In this document: one piece after another, positions 8,693-17,531 of the stretch
Numbering within the stretch: the first letter of the stretch is position 1
Layout of the letters: the number at the start of each line of letters is the position of its first letter
NCBI RefSeq assembly: GCF_947492405.1
Contig: NZ_CANLMP010000004.1
Coordinates: 558,001-622,000, forward strand
Reading direction: 5' to 3'
DNA length: 64,000 nucleotides
Source: an uncultured Aquimarina sp.
Lineage (GTDB): Bacteria > Bacteroidota > Bacteroidia > Flavobacteriales > Flavobacteriaceae
The notes under the pieces: model-generated
What the model saw: only the letters and a program-made list of their open reading frames with translations
Database searches by the model: none
What the model was told of the DNA's origin: nothing
Position numbers and translations under genes: made by a program

Positions 8693-8730
8693 AATATCTC
8701 CTGTCGAATAATTATTGGACAGGAGATATT
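8693..8730. terminator. Hairpin between convergent genes
   Basis: Arms aatatctcctgtc (8693-8705) and gacaggagatatt (8718-8730) pair perfectly. The T tract is weak on both sides, so it may be a bidirectional attenuating hairpin. Confidence 0.55.
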
Positions 8731-8764
8731 GATTACTAGTTTTTTAAAAAATATGGATAACAGT

Positions 8765-9547
8765 TTAGTTGAATACCACATTAATACACGAATCCTTATA
8801 CAAATTCTTAACGGCTGCTTGTATCGCTAGTTTTGGATCTTTTGTCTTACCAACAGATTTTCCTTTATAATACAAACTTCCATTTCCTTTCCAGGAAAAC
8901 TCTTCACTATGAGATTTTATAAGCCTAACTCCATCTTTCCTTGTAATCTGAAAAGACTCTAATTTTTGATCATACTCCAATCCTGCAGGAAAATAGACCT
9001 CAGTAACAAACTTAGTATCTCCATTTCCATACATGTAGCAAACACATTCTCCGATATCTTTAGCTTCAGAAACTCTTACCATATTGTTTTGTACTATTCG
9101 CCATCTTTCATCAACCTGAATGCCAACCATATCCATCAACATAGTTCCCTTTTCAGCAAGTTTTTTATTAATAAATGATTCAAAACTAACCACAGCCGAG
9201 ATGATTCCAGCATTTTCTTTCTGACTCTGAAAAACAATTTTATCCAAAGTGAGTTTAAAACTATAATTATCATCATTTATAATATCATCTAATTGCGAAG
9301 AAATATTTTTCTTATCATAGTTTTTCCTAACTAAAGCACCTGATAAATTAACATAAACAGTATTACCGCTATATTTTTCATCAAATAAATACAAAACATC
9401 GTTTTTTTTAGCCCCTCTTTCTAGATCGTTAATTTTATTAATATAATCCATCAATAGCTTTTTAATAGGCTCTTCTATGCTAGCATGAGCAACAAAAGTG
9501 CTATTGCAAATGAAAATAATAATAAGTGCTAGTGTAATTTTTTTCAT
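8765..9547 (-). CDS. Exported protein of unknown function, 260 residues
   Basis: Starts with a signal peptide (MKKITLALIIIFICNSTFVAHA). The mature protein has helical N-terminal residues (IKKLLMDYINKINDLERGAKKND) followed by a mixed alpha/beta region. DERWRIVQNN near the middle recalls the core strand of NTF2/SnoaL-like folds, but that is only a shape guess. A cysteine cluster (GECVCYMYG) is present, and the tail contains SVGKTKDPKLAIQAAVKNLY. Probably periplasmic. It is monocistronic and convergent with the TetR gene. No specific role can be assigned. Confidence 0.75.
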   Translation of the reverse strand: MKKITLALIIIFICNSTFVAHASIEEPIKKLLMDYINKINDLERGAKKNDVLYLFDEKYSGNTVYVNLSGALVRKNYDKKNISSQLDDIINDDNYSFKLTLDKIVFQSQKENAGIISAVVSFESFINKKLAEKGTMLMDMVGIQVDERWRIVQNNMVRVSEAKDIGECVCYMYGNGDTKFVTEVYFPAGLEYDQKLESFQITRKDGVRLIKSHSEEFSWKGNGSLYYKGKSVGKTKDPKLAIQAAVKNLYKDSCINVVFN

Positions 9548-9621
9548 AGTTAATAAGGTAATGGTTAAACCTTTTTAAGATACAAAATTTTACACAGATT
9601 TCCGAGAAGTATTAAAACAAC

Positions 9622-10179
9622 TTAATTTTTTAAAAAACTTAATTCCAATAACTTACTCAATGTCCTGAGGTTTCTAGTGGTAGTTTTGCATTTTAGTTTT
9701 TTTTCAAAAAAGTTGTTATGAAGTTTTGTTTTTCCATAACCATTAGCAGCAAATAAGTAAATTACATTTTTAGTAATCATAAATTCTTCAGGGTCAAATG
9801 ATACTTTAGAAAGTTCTTCTACAGCAAAAGGATCAGGCTCATCACACAGGAGCATGAAATACATTTTTTTATCATCAATATTACCGTTTTCCAGTCTTTT
9901 TGTATAAGGGTTTTTATTAAGAATTCCACTAAGAGTATCTTGAGTAATTATTAATACAGGGACATCAAAATCAAAACGTTTCTTGATGGCATTCTGAATT
10001 TTAGCCTCTAACACATCTATATTTTCCGAAGCATCTCTAAAGACAACATTCCCACTTTGGATATATGTTACTACAGCGCTAAACCCTAAGTTTTCCAGCA
10101 TCTCTTTCAGATCAGCCATCTTTATCTTTTTATGGCCACCTACATTAATTCCACGAAGTAAAGCGATATATGTATTCAT
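9622..10179 (-). CDS. DUF1697 domain protein
   Basis: The family signature YIALLRGINVGGHKKIKMADL opens the protein in two overlapping pieces, with YIQSGNVVF following; 185 residues is the standard length. The function of DUF1697 is unknown. It has no signal peptide. Its ATG directly abuts the stop codon of the upstream flavoprotein gene (10180), so it is the third gene of a coupled run with the flavoprotein and the glycerophosphodiesterase. Confidence 0.92.
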   Translation of the reverse strand: MNTYIALLRGINVGGHKKIKMADLKEMLENLGFSAVVTYIQSGNVVFRDASENIDVLEAKIQNAIKKRFDFDVPVLIITQDTLSGILNKNPYTKRLENGNIDDKKMYFMLLCDEPDPFAVEELSKVSFDPEEFMITKNVIYLFAANGYGKTKLHNNFFEKKLKCKTTTRNLRTLSKLLELSFLKN

Positions 10180-11391
10180 TTATTTTGATATAATAGCCTG
10201 AGCAGCAATATAACCACCTGTCCACGCATTCTGAAAATTAAACCCTCCGGTTATAGCGTCTATATTTAATACCTCTCCAGCAAAATACAAATTCTTATGT
10301 TTTTTACTTTCAAAAGTTTTAAAGTTAATCTCTTTCAGATCAATTCCTCCCGCAGTAACAAATTCTTCCTTAAATGTACTTTTCCCATTTACCTTAAAAA
10401 CACCTTTAGTCAATTCTTCAGAAAGCCTGCTTAGTTGAGATTTATTGGTATCTGCCCATCTAGTTGCACTCTCAATACCCGAAGCGTCAACTAAACTTCG
10501 CCAAAGTCTTTTAGGCAGTTCAAATTGGGCATATTTAGACACTTGTTGTTTTGGGTTTTTATTTTTTAGCACTTTGAGCATCTCCAATGCTTCTTCTTGA
10601 GAATAATCCTGCATCCAATTAACAATGATTTCAAAATTATATTGATTTGAATTTAATTCTATTGCTCCCCAAGCAGAAAGTTTAAGAATCGCCGGGCCAC
10701 TCATCCCCCAATGAGTAATAAGCAACGGGCCCCCACTGGATAATTTAGAATTCCTTACCTGAACGGAAGCATTCGTTGCTATTCCCGGTAAACCTTTAAT
10801 TCTATTATCTTTTATATTAAAAGTAAATAATGATGGAACTGCATCGATGGTTTGATGATCTAAAGAATTAAGTTTTGTCCAAATTTTAGGATTACTTCCT
10901 GTAGCGATCATCAGTTTTGCCGTTTCAAAACTACCTTGACTAGTACTTACTTTCCAGATTCCCTTTTCCTGATAAAAATCTTTTACGGAATGATTCTTCA
11001 GAATCTCGATATCTAGGCGTTTAGTTTCTGATAAAAAACAATCGATAATCGTTTGCGAAGAATCGGAAACCGGAAAGATTCTTCCGTCATCTTCTATTTT
11101 CAATTCCACACCACGATGATCGAACCATTCCATAGTATCCCCTGTCATAAAAGTATGAAAAGGCCCTTTTAGTTCTTTCTCTCCTCTTGGGTAGTTCTTA
11201 GTTAAAGCATCAGGAATAAACTCTGCGTGTGTCACATTGCATCGTCCTCCTCCAGAAATCCGAACTTTGGACAGCACTTCTTTTCCTCTTTCGAGAATAG
11301 CTATTTTTAGACTTGGATCTTTTTCTGCTACATTAATTGCAGTAAAAAAACCAGCTGCTCCGCCACCAATTACTAAGAGATCATATTGCAT
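10180..11391 (-). CDS. BaiN/HI0933-family FAD-dependent oxidoreductase
   Basis: A cytoplasmic flavoprotein of 403 residues. The Rossmann dinucleotide motif is LLVIGGGAAGFFTAINVAE at residues 5-23, followed by the family block KVRISGGGRCNVTHAEF. The C-terminal FAD-binding segment is NLYFAGEVLNIDAITGGFNF. Members are called HI0933/YhiN or BaiN-like; their reactions are mostly uncharacterised. Its ATG overlaps the TAA of the upstream glycerophosphodiesterase by one base (TAATG), suggesting translational coupling. Confidence 0.92.
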   Translation of the reverse strand: MQYDLLVIGGGAAGFFTAINVAEKDPSLKIAILERGKEVLSKVRISGGGRCNVTHAEFIPDALTKNYPRGEKELKGPFHTFMTGDTMEWFDHRGVELKIEDDGRIFPVSDSSQTIIDCFLSETKRLDIEILKNHSVKDFYQEKGIWKVSTSQGSFETAKLMIATGSNPKIWTKLNSLDHQTIDAVPSLFTFNIKDNRIKGLPGIATNASVQVRNSKLSSGGPLLITHWGMSGPAILKLSAWGAIELNSNQYNFEIIVNWMQDYSQEEALEMLKVLKNKNPKQQVSKYAQFELPKRLWRSLVDASGIESATRWADTNKSQLSRLSEELTKGVFKVNGKSTFKEEFVTAGGIDLKEINFKTFESKKHKNLYFAGEVLNIDAITGGFNFQNAWTGGYIAAQAIISK

Positions 11392-12068
11392 TAAGCAAAA
11401 TTAGGAAAATCTGTAATGATACCATCGACCTTCCAGATTTTTGATGATTCTATCTTAGATGGATCATTTACAGTCCAGGTATACACTTTATAACCTTTAT
11501 CATTAGCCAACGTGACTTCTTCTTTTTGTAAAGAATAAATCGGTGGATGTACAGAAAATGCTTCTAACGTTTCCGTTACTTTTAATATTGAAGGGATATT
11601 TTTTTCCGTTAACACTCCTAATTTAAATGCAGAAGTTCTAGATTTTATTTGAAATAACTGAGAATGATCAAAACTAGATAAGATAAAATGATCATAATCC
11701 CATTTTGAATCTTTGATCCTTTTTTCCAGAAGCTCTACTACAGGAACAGCAGTGCCAATTCCTTTTAGTTCTATATTAAGAGTACATGTTGCATTCACAA
11801 AATCCAGTACCTCATCAAGCGTTGGAATCCTATATCCTTCTCTAGTTCTACATTTTTTTAATTCTTGTAAAGTGAATTCTGAAACCTTTCCTTTACTATT
11901 AGTTGTTCTCTGTAATGTTTCATCATGGATGACTACTAGTTCTCCTGATTTACATTTATGAACGTCGATTTCTATTCCGTCTACATTATATTTTAAAGCT
12001 TCGGCTATAGATTCTAATGTGTTTTCGGCAACCAATCCGGCTGCTCCACGATGTCCAAATATTTTCAT
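11391..12068 (-). CDS. Glycerophosphodiester phosphodiesterase
   Basis: Hydrolyses glycerophosphodiesters to glycerol 3-phosphate and an alcohol. The catalytic His-Arg pair is in FGHRGAAGLVAENT at residues 4-17, and the metal-binding EIDVHKCKSGELVVIHDE follows at about 38-55. At 225 residues with no signal peptide it is a short, cytoplasmic, GlpQ/UgpQ-like form. The protein ends in WKVDGIITDFPN, the typical closing block. It is first in the coupled run with the flavoprotein and DUF1697. Confidence 0.93.
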   Translation of the reverse strand: MKIFGHRGAAGLVAENTLESIAEALKYNVDGIEIDVHKCKSGELVVIHDETLQRTTNSKGKVSEFTLQELKKCRTREGYRIPTLDEVLDFVNATCTLNIELKGIGTAVPVVELLEKRIKDSKWDYDHFILSSFDHSQLFQIKSRTSAFKLGVLTEKNIPSILKVTETLEAFSVHPPIYSLQKEEVTLANDKGYKVYTWTVNDPSKIESSKIWKVDGIITDFPNFA

Positions 12069-12101
12069 ATATCTAAATATTTTTAATCCCTTATAAATTA
12101 A

Positions 12102-12665
12102 TCAGAAAGCATATCCAATAGTGAATGACAAGATAGGTAATATTACGTTATCCGTACGAGTTTGTCCATAACCTATACCTCCTTCAAAACCTATATGAAG
12201 CCAATCGAAGTATGTTCGTTGTATTCCATATGCTAATCCAATCACAGACAGATCACTTTCGTCTGTAAAAAGATCCTCTTCATTACCTTCCAGATTCTCA
12301 AGAAAACTCTCTGTAAAATAATAAGTCCCTTTTAGAGCTATAAAATTACCACTGTTTTTGGAAATATTCTTACCTTTTTCTTCTCTTCGTTTCAAGTTGT
12401 AATAGTATCGGTATTGTCCATCAACTATAGGAAGAATCGCAAAATTAGTTTCTACATTTCCGTTAAAATCTTCGCTTGATCCAATACCCCACAAAAAACC
12501 TGCATTTAATAATATAGTAGAACTTTTAGTAACACCAAACTCAACTTCTGCTCCTGGAGCTAAAAAATTTATTCGAAATTGTACTGGTTCTACCTTTGCC
12601 ACATCTTGAGCAAAAGATGAACACATACATAAAACACACACGATAATAAAAACTACTTTTTTCAT
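12102..12665 (-). CDS. Exported outer-membrane-like protein, 187 residues
   Basis: A signal peptide (MKKVVFIIVCVLCMCSSFA, cleavage before QD) is followed by alternating hydrophobic strands with Gly and aromatic residues (AEVEFGVTKSSTILLNAGFL, FIALKGTYYF, VIGLAYGIQRTYF) and a C-terminal ILSFTIGYAF ending in Phe. This pattern suggests a small outer-membrane beta-barrel of the DUF3575/outer-membrane-beta-barrel kind. The role is unknown. It follows the glutaryl-CoA dehydrogenase-like gene after a terminator and precedes the glycerophosphodiesterase run. Confidence 0.75.
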   Translation of the reverse strand: MKKVVFIIVCVLCMCSSFAQDVAKVEPVQFRINFLAPGAEVEFGVTKSSTILLNAGFLWGIGSSEDFNGNVETNFAILPIVDGQYRYYYNLKRREEKGKNISKNSGNFIALKGTYYFTESFLENLEGNEEDLFTDESDLSVIGLAYGIQRTYFDWLHIGFEGGIGYGQTRTDNVILPILSFTIGYAF

Positions 12666-12703
12666 TGATTGATTTTTTTAAAGCGGCAAATATCCATAAA
12701 AAA

Positions 12704-12726
12704 ACGTCTTAGAAAAACTAAGACGT
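12704..12726 (-). terminator. Terminator of the acyl-CoA dehydrogenase gene
   Basis: Arms acgtcttag (12704-12712) and ctaagacgt (12718-12726). The A tract just to the left becomes a T tract on the minus strand. Confidence 0.85.
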
Positions 12727-12747
12727 CATTATTTTAAAGATTCAATC

Positions 12748-13926
12748 TTATTTAAAAGCAGCAATTCCTGTAATATCCATTCCTGTAATCAAAAGATGAA
12801 TATCGTGTGTTCCTTCATAGGTAATTACACTTTCCAGATTCATCATATGCCTCATAATACTATATTCTCCAGTAATTCCCATTCCCCCAAGAATTTGTCT
12901 AGCTTCTCTGGCAATTTTTATCGCCATATCTACATTATTACGTTTTGCCATAGAGATTTGTGCTGTAGTAGCCTTTCCTTCTTCTCTTAAAACTCCTAAT
13001 CGCCAAGCAAGTAATTGTGCTTTGGTAATTTCAGTAATCATTTCTGCTAGTTTCTTTTGCTGAAGCTGCGTTCCTCCAATAGGTTTATCAAATTGAATTC
13101 GTTCTTTAGAGTAGCGTAACGCTGTATCATAACAATCCATAGCTGCTCCAATAGCACCCCAAGCAATTCCAAAACGAGCAGAATCTAAACATCCTAAAGG
13201 AGCTCCTAATCCACTTTTTCCTGGCAATAGATTTTCTTTAGGTACTTTCACATTATCAAAAATAAGTTCTCCCGTTGCGGAAGCACGAAGTGACCATTTA
13301 TTATGAGTTTCTGGTGTAGAGAAACCTTCCATACCTCGCTCTACGACAAGCCCATGGATCCTTCCTTCTTCATTTTTTGCCCAAACCACTGCTATATCAG
13401 CAAAAGGAGCGTTGGATATCCATAACTTAGCTCCATTAAGCAAATAATGATCACCCTTATCCTTAAAATTAGTAGTCATACCACCTGGGTTTGATCCATG
13501 ATCTGGCTCAGTTAGACCAAAACATCCCATAAACTCTCCTGACGCTAACTTAGGAAGGTATTTATTTCGTTGTTCTTCTGTACCGTATTTCCAAATTGGA
13601 TACATAACCAACGAGGATTGTACTGAAGCTGTAGAACGAACTCCGGAATCTCCTCTTTCTATTTCCTGCATAATCAATCCGTAACTAATCTGATCTAATC
13701 CTGCTCCTCCATACTTCTCCGGAATATAGGGTCCAAATGCACCTATTTCTGCTAATCCCTTAATAATTTGATTTGGAAACTCTGCACGTTGAGCATATTC
13801 TTCTATAATTGGAGATACATCTCGTTTTACCCAACTACGAGCAGCGTCACGTACTAACTTATGCTCATCCGTTAAAAGTTCATCTAAATTATAATAATCG
13901 GGTGCTTCAAAAAGATCGGGTTTCAT
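12748..13926 (-). CDS. gcdH: Acyl-CoA dehydrogenase, glutaryl-CoA dehydrogenase-like
   Basis: An FAD enzyme predicted to oxidise and decarboxylate glutaryl-CoA to crotonyl-CoA, in lysine/tryptophan breakdown. The blocks RSTASVQSSLVMYPI and GCFGLTEPDHGSNPGGM match glutaryl-CoA dehydrogenases closely, and the catalytic Glu is in VITYEGTHDIH. Lengths agree (392 residues). I prefer the ATG at 13926; the open frame continues to a TTG at 13938, adding only four residues. The gene is monocistronic with its own terminator. Glutaryl specificity is inferred from motif similarity. Confidence 0.88.
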   Translation of the reverse strand: MKPDLFEAPDYYNLDELLTDEHKLVRDAARSWVKRDVSPIIEEYAQRAEFPNQIIKGLAEIGAFGPYIPEKYGGAGLDQISYGLIMQEIERGDSGVRSTASVQSSLVMYPIWKYGTEEQRNKYLPKLASGEFMGCFGLTEPDHGSNPGGMTTNFKDKGDHYLLNGAKLWISNAPFADIAVVWAKNEEGRIHGLVVERGMEGFSTPETHNKWSLRASATGELIFDNVKVPKENLLPGKSGLGAPLGCLDSARFGIAWGAIGAAMDCYDTALRYSKERIQFDKPIGGTQLQQKKLAEMITEITKAQLLAWRLGVLREEGKATTAQISMAKRNNVDMAIKIAREARQILGGMGITGEYSIMRHMMNLESVITYEGTHDIHLLITGMDITGIAAFK

Positions 13927-14212
13927 AGTGATATGCAATTAATTTTTATGATATTTTCAAAAATAGTGAGATTAATTAAAAAATAATCAAAAAACACATT
14001 CGATTATTTCTTATTACTAGAAAAAGTGTCAACTAATGTTTTAAGCTTCACAAACAAAACAAATTTGACTTTTATCTTTATTGATCGTAGTTATCCAGCA
14101 TAAATTCAGAATTATATACTTAATCACATAATTCAGTGCGAAGGATGAAAAATATAGAATAATTTACGCAACTAAACACAATTTTCTATATCTATAAATA
14201 AAAGGTAATATT

Positions 14213-14641
14213 ATGAAACATACTATTTTCATTATTCTAATTGTATCGTTTGGATTTTTGTCCTGCAATAACGATGACGAAAACATAAACCCAAGTAGTT
14301 GTGAATTCGAAACCTTAATTAGTTCAGAACAGTTTATCGACGCACCTAGTGATCAACTAACAATAAACAACTTAGTAATAAATGATAATTGTTTGACAAT
14401 TAATTTCGGTTCGAGTGGTTGCAGTGGTGATACCTGGGAGTTAAAGCTAATCGACTCTAATGTCATATTAGAATCTGATCCACCACAAAGAAACTTAAGG
14501 CTATCCTTAAAAAACGAAGAGCTATGTGATGCATTTATTACGCAAGAGTTATCTTTTGACATCTCTAACCTAAAGGTAGAAGGAAATCAAGTTGTGCTAA
14601 ATGTCTCTAATTCTGATGATAGCATTCTTTATGAATATTAA
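14213..14641 (+). CDS. Small lipoprotein of unknown function
   Basis: A type II signal with lipobox FLSC places the lipid on Cys18; the following NNDDEN is acidic, as in Bacteroidetes lipoproteins sent to the cell surface. The mature 125 residues are beta-rich and contain the block LTINFGSSGCSGDTWELKLI, seen in several small flavobacterial lipoproteins with two conserved Cys. No function is known. It stands alone, with about 270 bp of AT-rich sequence upstream. Confidence 0.78.
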   Translation: MKHTIFIILIVSFGFLSCNNDDENINPSSCEFETLISSEQFIDAPSDQLTINNLVINDNCLTINFGSSGCSGDTWELKLIDSNVILESDPPQRNLRLSLKNEELCDAFITQELSFDISNLKVEGNQVVLNVSNSDDSILYEY

Positions 14642-14952
14642 ATAAAATCTGCATGGAGAATTTAGATAATATCATACTTAGTTAAATAAGAAAATGTAAG
14701 ATCGTCTTCAATATCTTCAAATTAAGTTTAATCCTCTTTTTATGATACTCTATAAGGCATCTAATTGTGTACAAATTCCGCATTCTACATCTGATTTCCA
14801 CACATTTTAGATACCCTTAACATTATTAATATTTTGTTTAAAAAATTGATTTTCAAATAGTTAAGTGTATTTGTTCTGCCAAAAACCCTATGGCATAATT
14901 ATTCCTTTTATTTAAACAACGAAATAAAGAATAATTAAAACCTAAGAACAAA
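14642..14952. other. Intergenic region with an upstream motif shared with 2491-2519
   Basis: About 310 bp without an ORF. A segment at 14837-14866 (tttaaaaaattgattttcaa, then atagttaagt) nearly matches 2491-2519 in front of another small exported protein. Nothing else was recognised. Confidence 0.45.
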
Positions 14953-15264
14953 ATGAAAAATTTATTTGTATTGCCAGTAGTAGCTTTTGGACTTTTATTA
15001 GGAACACAAAGTATTAGTGCACAAGAGACGTCTTCTGATGAAACTATAGAAGTTACTGCTCAGGAAAAATATATTGAATTAGCTGTTGAAAACTTACCAC
15101 AACCTATACTTGATGCTGTAGCAAAAGATTTTGCTGGAGCGACTATTAGTAAAGCTGCAGCTAAAGAAGATGCGTCTGAGTTTAAATTAGAACTTACCAA
15201 AGAAGACGGAGAAACAGTAGAAGTTCATTGTGATGCCGATGGAAATTGGGTCGCTAAAGACTAA
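14953..15264 (+). CDS. Small exported PepSY-like protein
   Basis: Signal peptide MKNLFVLPVVAFGLLLGTQS with cleavage after SISA. The 80-residue mature part has the pattern of PepSY-like/BLIP-like periplasmic proteins: helix NLPQPILDAVAKDFAGATIS followed by strands FKLELTKEDGETVEVHCDAD and GNWVAKD. These fold as a helix packed on a small sheet, and are often assumed to inhibit or chaperone other exported proteins, without proof here. Monocistronic with a strong terminator. Confidence 0.8.
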   Translation: MKNLFVLPVVAFGLLLGTQSISAQETSSDETIEVTAQEKYIELAVENLPQPILDAVAKDFAGATISKAAAKEDASEFKLELTKEDGETVEVHCDADGNWVAKD

Positions 15265-15339
15265 GTACTGCAAAAATCTTAAGAGTGTTAATTTATAGAA
15301 ATATAAATTAGACTTCGTAGAGTGATTGAATTTGGAGAA

Positions 15340-15370
15340 AAGGAGCATTGTAGTAATGCTCCTTTTTTTA
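15340..15370. terminator. Bidirectional terminator between convergent genes
   Basis: Arms aaggagcatt (15340-15349) and aatgctcctt (15355-15364) with a T tract on the plus side; it can also stop the convergent trmN6 transcript. Confidence 0.85.
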
Positions 15371-15380
15371 TTAGCTCTTC

Positions 15381-16094
15381 TTACATCTTAAGGTAAAACT
15401 CCTTGGTCAATTCGATATACTCTTTAGTATATTGATGCCTGGCTTTTTCTATAATCAGTTCTTCGGGTTCAAAATCAAATTGATCAAATCCGAATAACAT
15501 CATACTCCTTTTAACTACGGAAGAAGGGTTTCCTTTAACCCTGGTAATTTTTTGAGGATGTAACCCTACTTGTTTTGCTATATCTATGACATTCTTTTCT
15601 TCTTTGTAAGGAAGTATAACCGCAAATTTTCCTTTTTCTGATAGTAAGTGAGAAACTCCTACGAAAAGATGTTCAAAAGGTAGCGCATCTTCAAACCTAG
15701 CTGCATCACGACTCTTGTCAGTTGTTTTATAATCATCTGTATAAAACGGAGGATTACTAATTAATAAGTCATACTCATCATCTATCTCCTGAAAAAACTC
15801 CTGAAAAGAAGCGTGGTAGCAAAACAATCGATCTCCCCAATCCGAGGATTCAAAATTTTCCACGGCTTGCTCATATGCATCATCGTCAATTTCTATAGCA
15901 TCTATAGTTTCTACATAAGATCGCTGAGCCATCATTAATGCGATAACCCCAGTTCCTGTACCTATATCTAAGATTGAATTTACATCATCAGATACTGGAA
16001 CCCAAGACCCCAGTAAAACACCATCGGTACCTATCTTCATAGCACAACGGTCCTGATGTATTGTAAACTGCTTAAACTGGAATGGTTTAGACAT
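15381..16094 (-). CDS. trmN6: tRNA1(Val) (adenine-N6)-methyltransferase, TrmN6/YfiC family
   Basis: A SAM-dependent methyltransferase predicted to make m6A37 in tRNA-Val. Early residues MKIGTDGVLLGSW and the SAM-binding loop ILDIGTGTGVIALMMAQR are typical, and the N6-adenine catalytic motif NPPFY is present in LLISNPPFYTDD. Length is 237 residues. Its ATG lies 3 nt from the rimM stop (16098), making it the last gene of rpsP-rimM-trmN6, a sensible grouping of ribosome and tRNA maturation functions. Confidence 0.9.
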   Translation of the reverse strand: MSKPFQFKQFTIHQDRCAMKIGTDGVLLGSWVPVSDDVNSILDIGTGTGVIALMMAQRSYVETIDAIEIDDDAYEQAVENFESSDWGDRLFCYHASFQEFFQEIDDEYDLLISNPPFYTDDYKTTDKSRDAARFEDALPFEHLFVGVSHLLSEKGKFAVILPYKEEKNVIDIAKQVGLHPQKITRVKGNPSSVVKRSMMLFGFDQFDFEPEELIIEKARHQYTKEYIELTKEFYLKM

Positions 16095-16097
16095 GTA

Positions 16098-16622
16098 CTA
16101 AAGGTAAAGATCTATCAATCCTTCTGGAGTATTTACAAAAACGGTATTATTCTCTCTATCTACTTTATCGATAAATTCGTCATTCATTGGTATTAAAATC
16201 TCAATACCATTACGATCAATCTCGAAAAGTGCCTGAGCTGTACTATCATTGATACTCTTAATAACACCTACTTCTCCAAAAGTACTGTCTATAATTTTAA
16301 AACCTATCACTTCGTGAAAATAAAATTTATCTCCTTCAAGTTTAGGTAAAAGATCCATTGGCAGATATATTTCTGCTTTCATCAGATCATCCGCATCTTC
16401 TTCTGAATCTACATCTTCAAATTTCACGCGAAGCAAATCACTTTTATGAAGTGAACTTTTTTCAATAAAAAATGGAACCAAGTTTTTATTATAATTAATA
16501 AAAACTGATTCCATTTTCACATAACTTTCAGGTTCGTCAGTGTCAAGTTTTATCAACACCTCGCCCTTAAAACTAAATTTGCTTACGATTTTGCCTAGAT
16601 AGAAGCAATCTTCTTTCTTCAT
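16098..16622 (-). CDS. rimM: 16S rRNA processing protein RimM
   Basis: A 174-residue ribosome maturation factor acting on the 30S head. The N-terminal RimM beta-barrel opens with CFYLGKIVSKFSFKGEVLIK, and the PRC-barrel half contains YFHEVIGFKIID and the closing GIEILIPMNDEFI. Partner genes support the call: it lies 14 nt after rpsP, whose product bS16 is in the same 30S assembly path. Cytoplasmic; no unusual residues seen. Confidence 0.95.
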   Translation of the reverse strand: MKKEDCFYLGKIVSKFSFKGEVLIKLDTDEPESYVKMESVFINYNKNLVPFFIEKSSLHKSDLLRVKFEDVDSEEDADDLMKAEIYLPMDLLPKLEGDKFYFHEVIGFKIIDSTFGEVGVIKSINDSTAQALFEIDRNGIEILIPMNDEFIDKVDRENNTVFVNTPEGLIDLYL

Positions 16623-16636
16623 CGTCAGTAATGCAA

Positions 16637-17170
16637 CTATTCTTCCTCGTTGCTAGCTTCTTCAGTTGCTTCTGCTTCTGTAGCATTAGCCGCAGCTTCT
16701 TCTGCTTTGGCAGCAGCTTCTGCTTCTGCAGCATCAGCTTCACGCTTAGCATTTACTTCTTTTTCTGCAGCAAGTGCTTTTGCTTTAGCATCAGCCTCTG
16801 CTTTAGCTAAAGAATCTTTCTTAGCATCTACAGATCCTTCTTTTTCCTGTACCCAAGCATTGAATTTTTCCTCAGCTTGTTCTTCAGTTAAAGCTCCTTT
16901 TCTTACACCTCCGGCAAGGTGATTTTTTAGCATCGCTCCTTTATAAGAAAGGATAGCTCTAGCAGTATCAGTAGGCTGCGCTCCATTTTGTAACCATTTT
17001 ACAGCACCATCTACATTTAAATCTATAGTTGCTGGGTTAGTGTTTGGATTGTACGTACCGATTTTTTCTAAAAATCTACCATCTCTTTTTGCTCTAGCAT
17101 CCGCTGCTACGATCCAGTAAAAAGGTTTTCCTTTTTTACCGTGTCTCTGTAATCTTATTTTAACAGACAT
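16637..17170 (-). CDS. rpsP: 30S ribosomal protein bS16 with long Ala/Glu/Lys-rich tail
   Basis: The first 80 residues are the conserved bS16 core (VKIRLQRHGKKGKPFYWIV, then GRFLEKIGTYNPN). The remaining ~95 residues are a low-complexity helix of Ala, Glu and Lys, ending in EEASNEEE; such tails are usual in Bacteroidetes bS16 and absent from the 82-residue E. coli protein. First gene of rpsP-rimM-trmN6. Upstream on the minus strand, TACATTTG at 17223-17216 fits the -7 consensus. Confidence 0.97.
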   Translation of the reverse strand: MSVKIRLQRHGKKGKPFYWIVAADARAKRDGRFLEKIGTYNPNTNPATIDLNVDGAVKWLQNGAQPTDTARAILSYKGAMLKNHLAGGVRKGALTEEQAEEKFNAWVQEKEGSVDAKKDSLAKAEADAKAKALAAEKEVNAKREADAAEAEAAAKAEEAAANATEAEATEEASNEEE

Positions 17171-17531
17171 ATGAATTAATTTTTGGGTACTCGACCCCGA
17201 TTATAATTAAGTGCGCAAATGTAATCATTTTTAGCAAATTAGAGCTAAAATGATTTGCTTTAATTATCTATTATAAAATCTTTAAAGATTGACATCCTAA
17301 AACGAAGTAGTAATCTATGAAATTTAACCACATGAAAACAAGTGTAAAAACTTACTTTAAATGAGTGTAAATTCATTTTTTGTGTATTTCATCGATGTTT
17401 TTAATCATTAATCGTCAAAAAATGTGTTTTTTATCAGAAAAAAATTGTTTTCTTAAGATTTTCATTATATGTTTGTACACGAACATTTGATTATGGTTTT
17501 TCCATAATTAGATTTTTAAAGCCCCAAGCGT
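17171..17531. promoter_or_regulatory. Divergent upstream region of rpsP and a lipoprotein gene
   Basis: Contains the rpsP -7 element TACATTTG (minus strand, 17223-17216); a TTTG at -33 with 19-bp spacing is not present. A G/C-rich gggtactcgacccc segment at 17185-17198 could form a short hairpin in the rpsP leader. Near 17472 an interrupted dyad tgtttgtacacgaaca lies about 45 bp before the lipoprotein ATG. Nothing else seen. Confidence 0.45.

Noticed and set aside
16650..16922. Ala/Ser-rich ORF opposite rpsP
   Set aside because: It is the antisense shadow of the Ala/Glu/Lys-rich bS16 tail.
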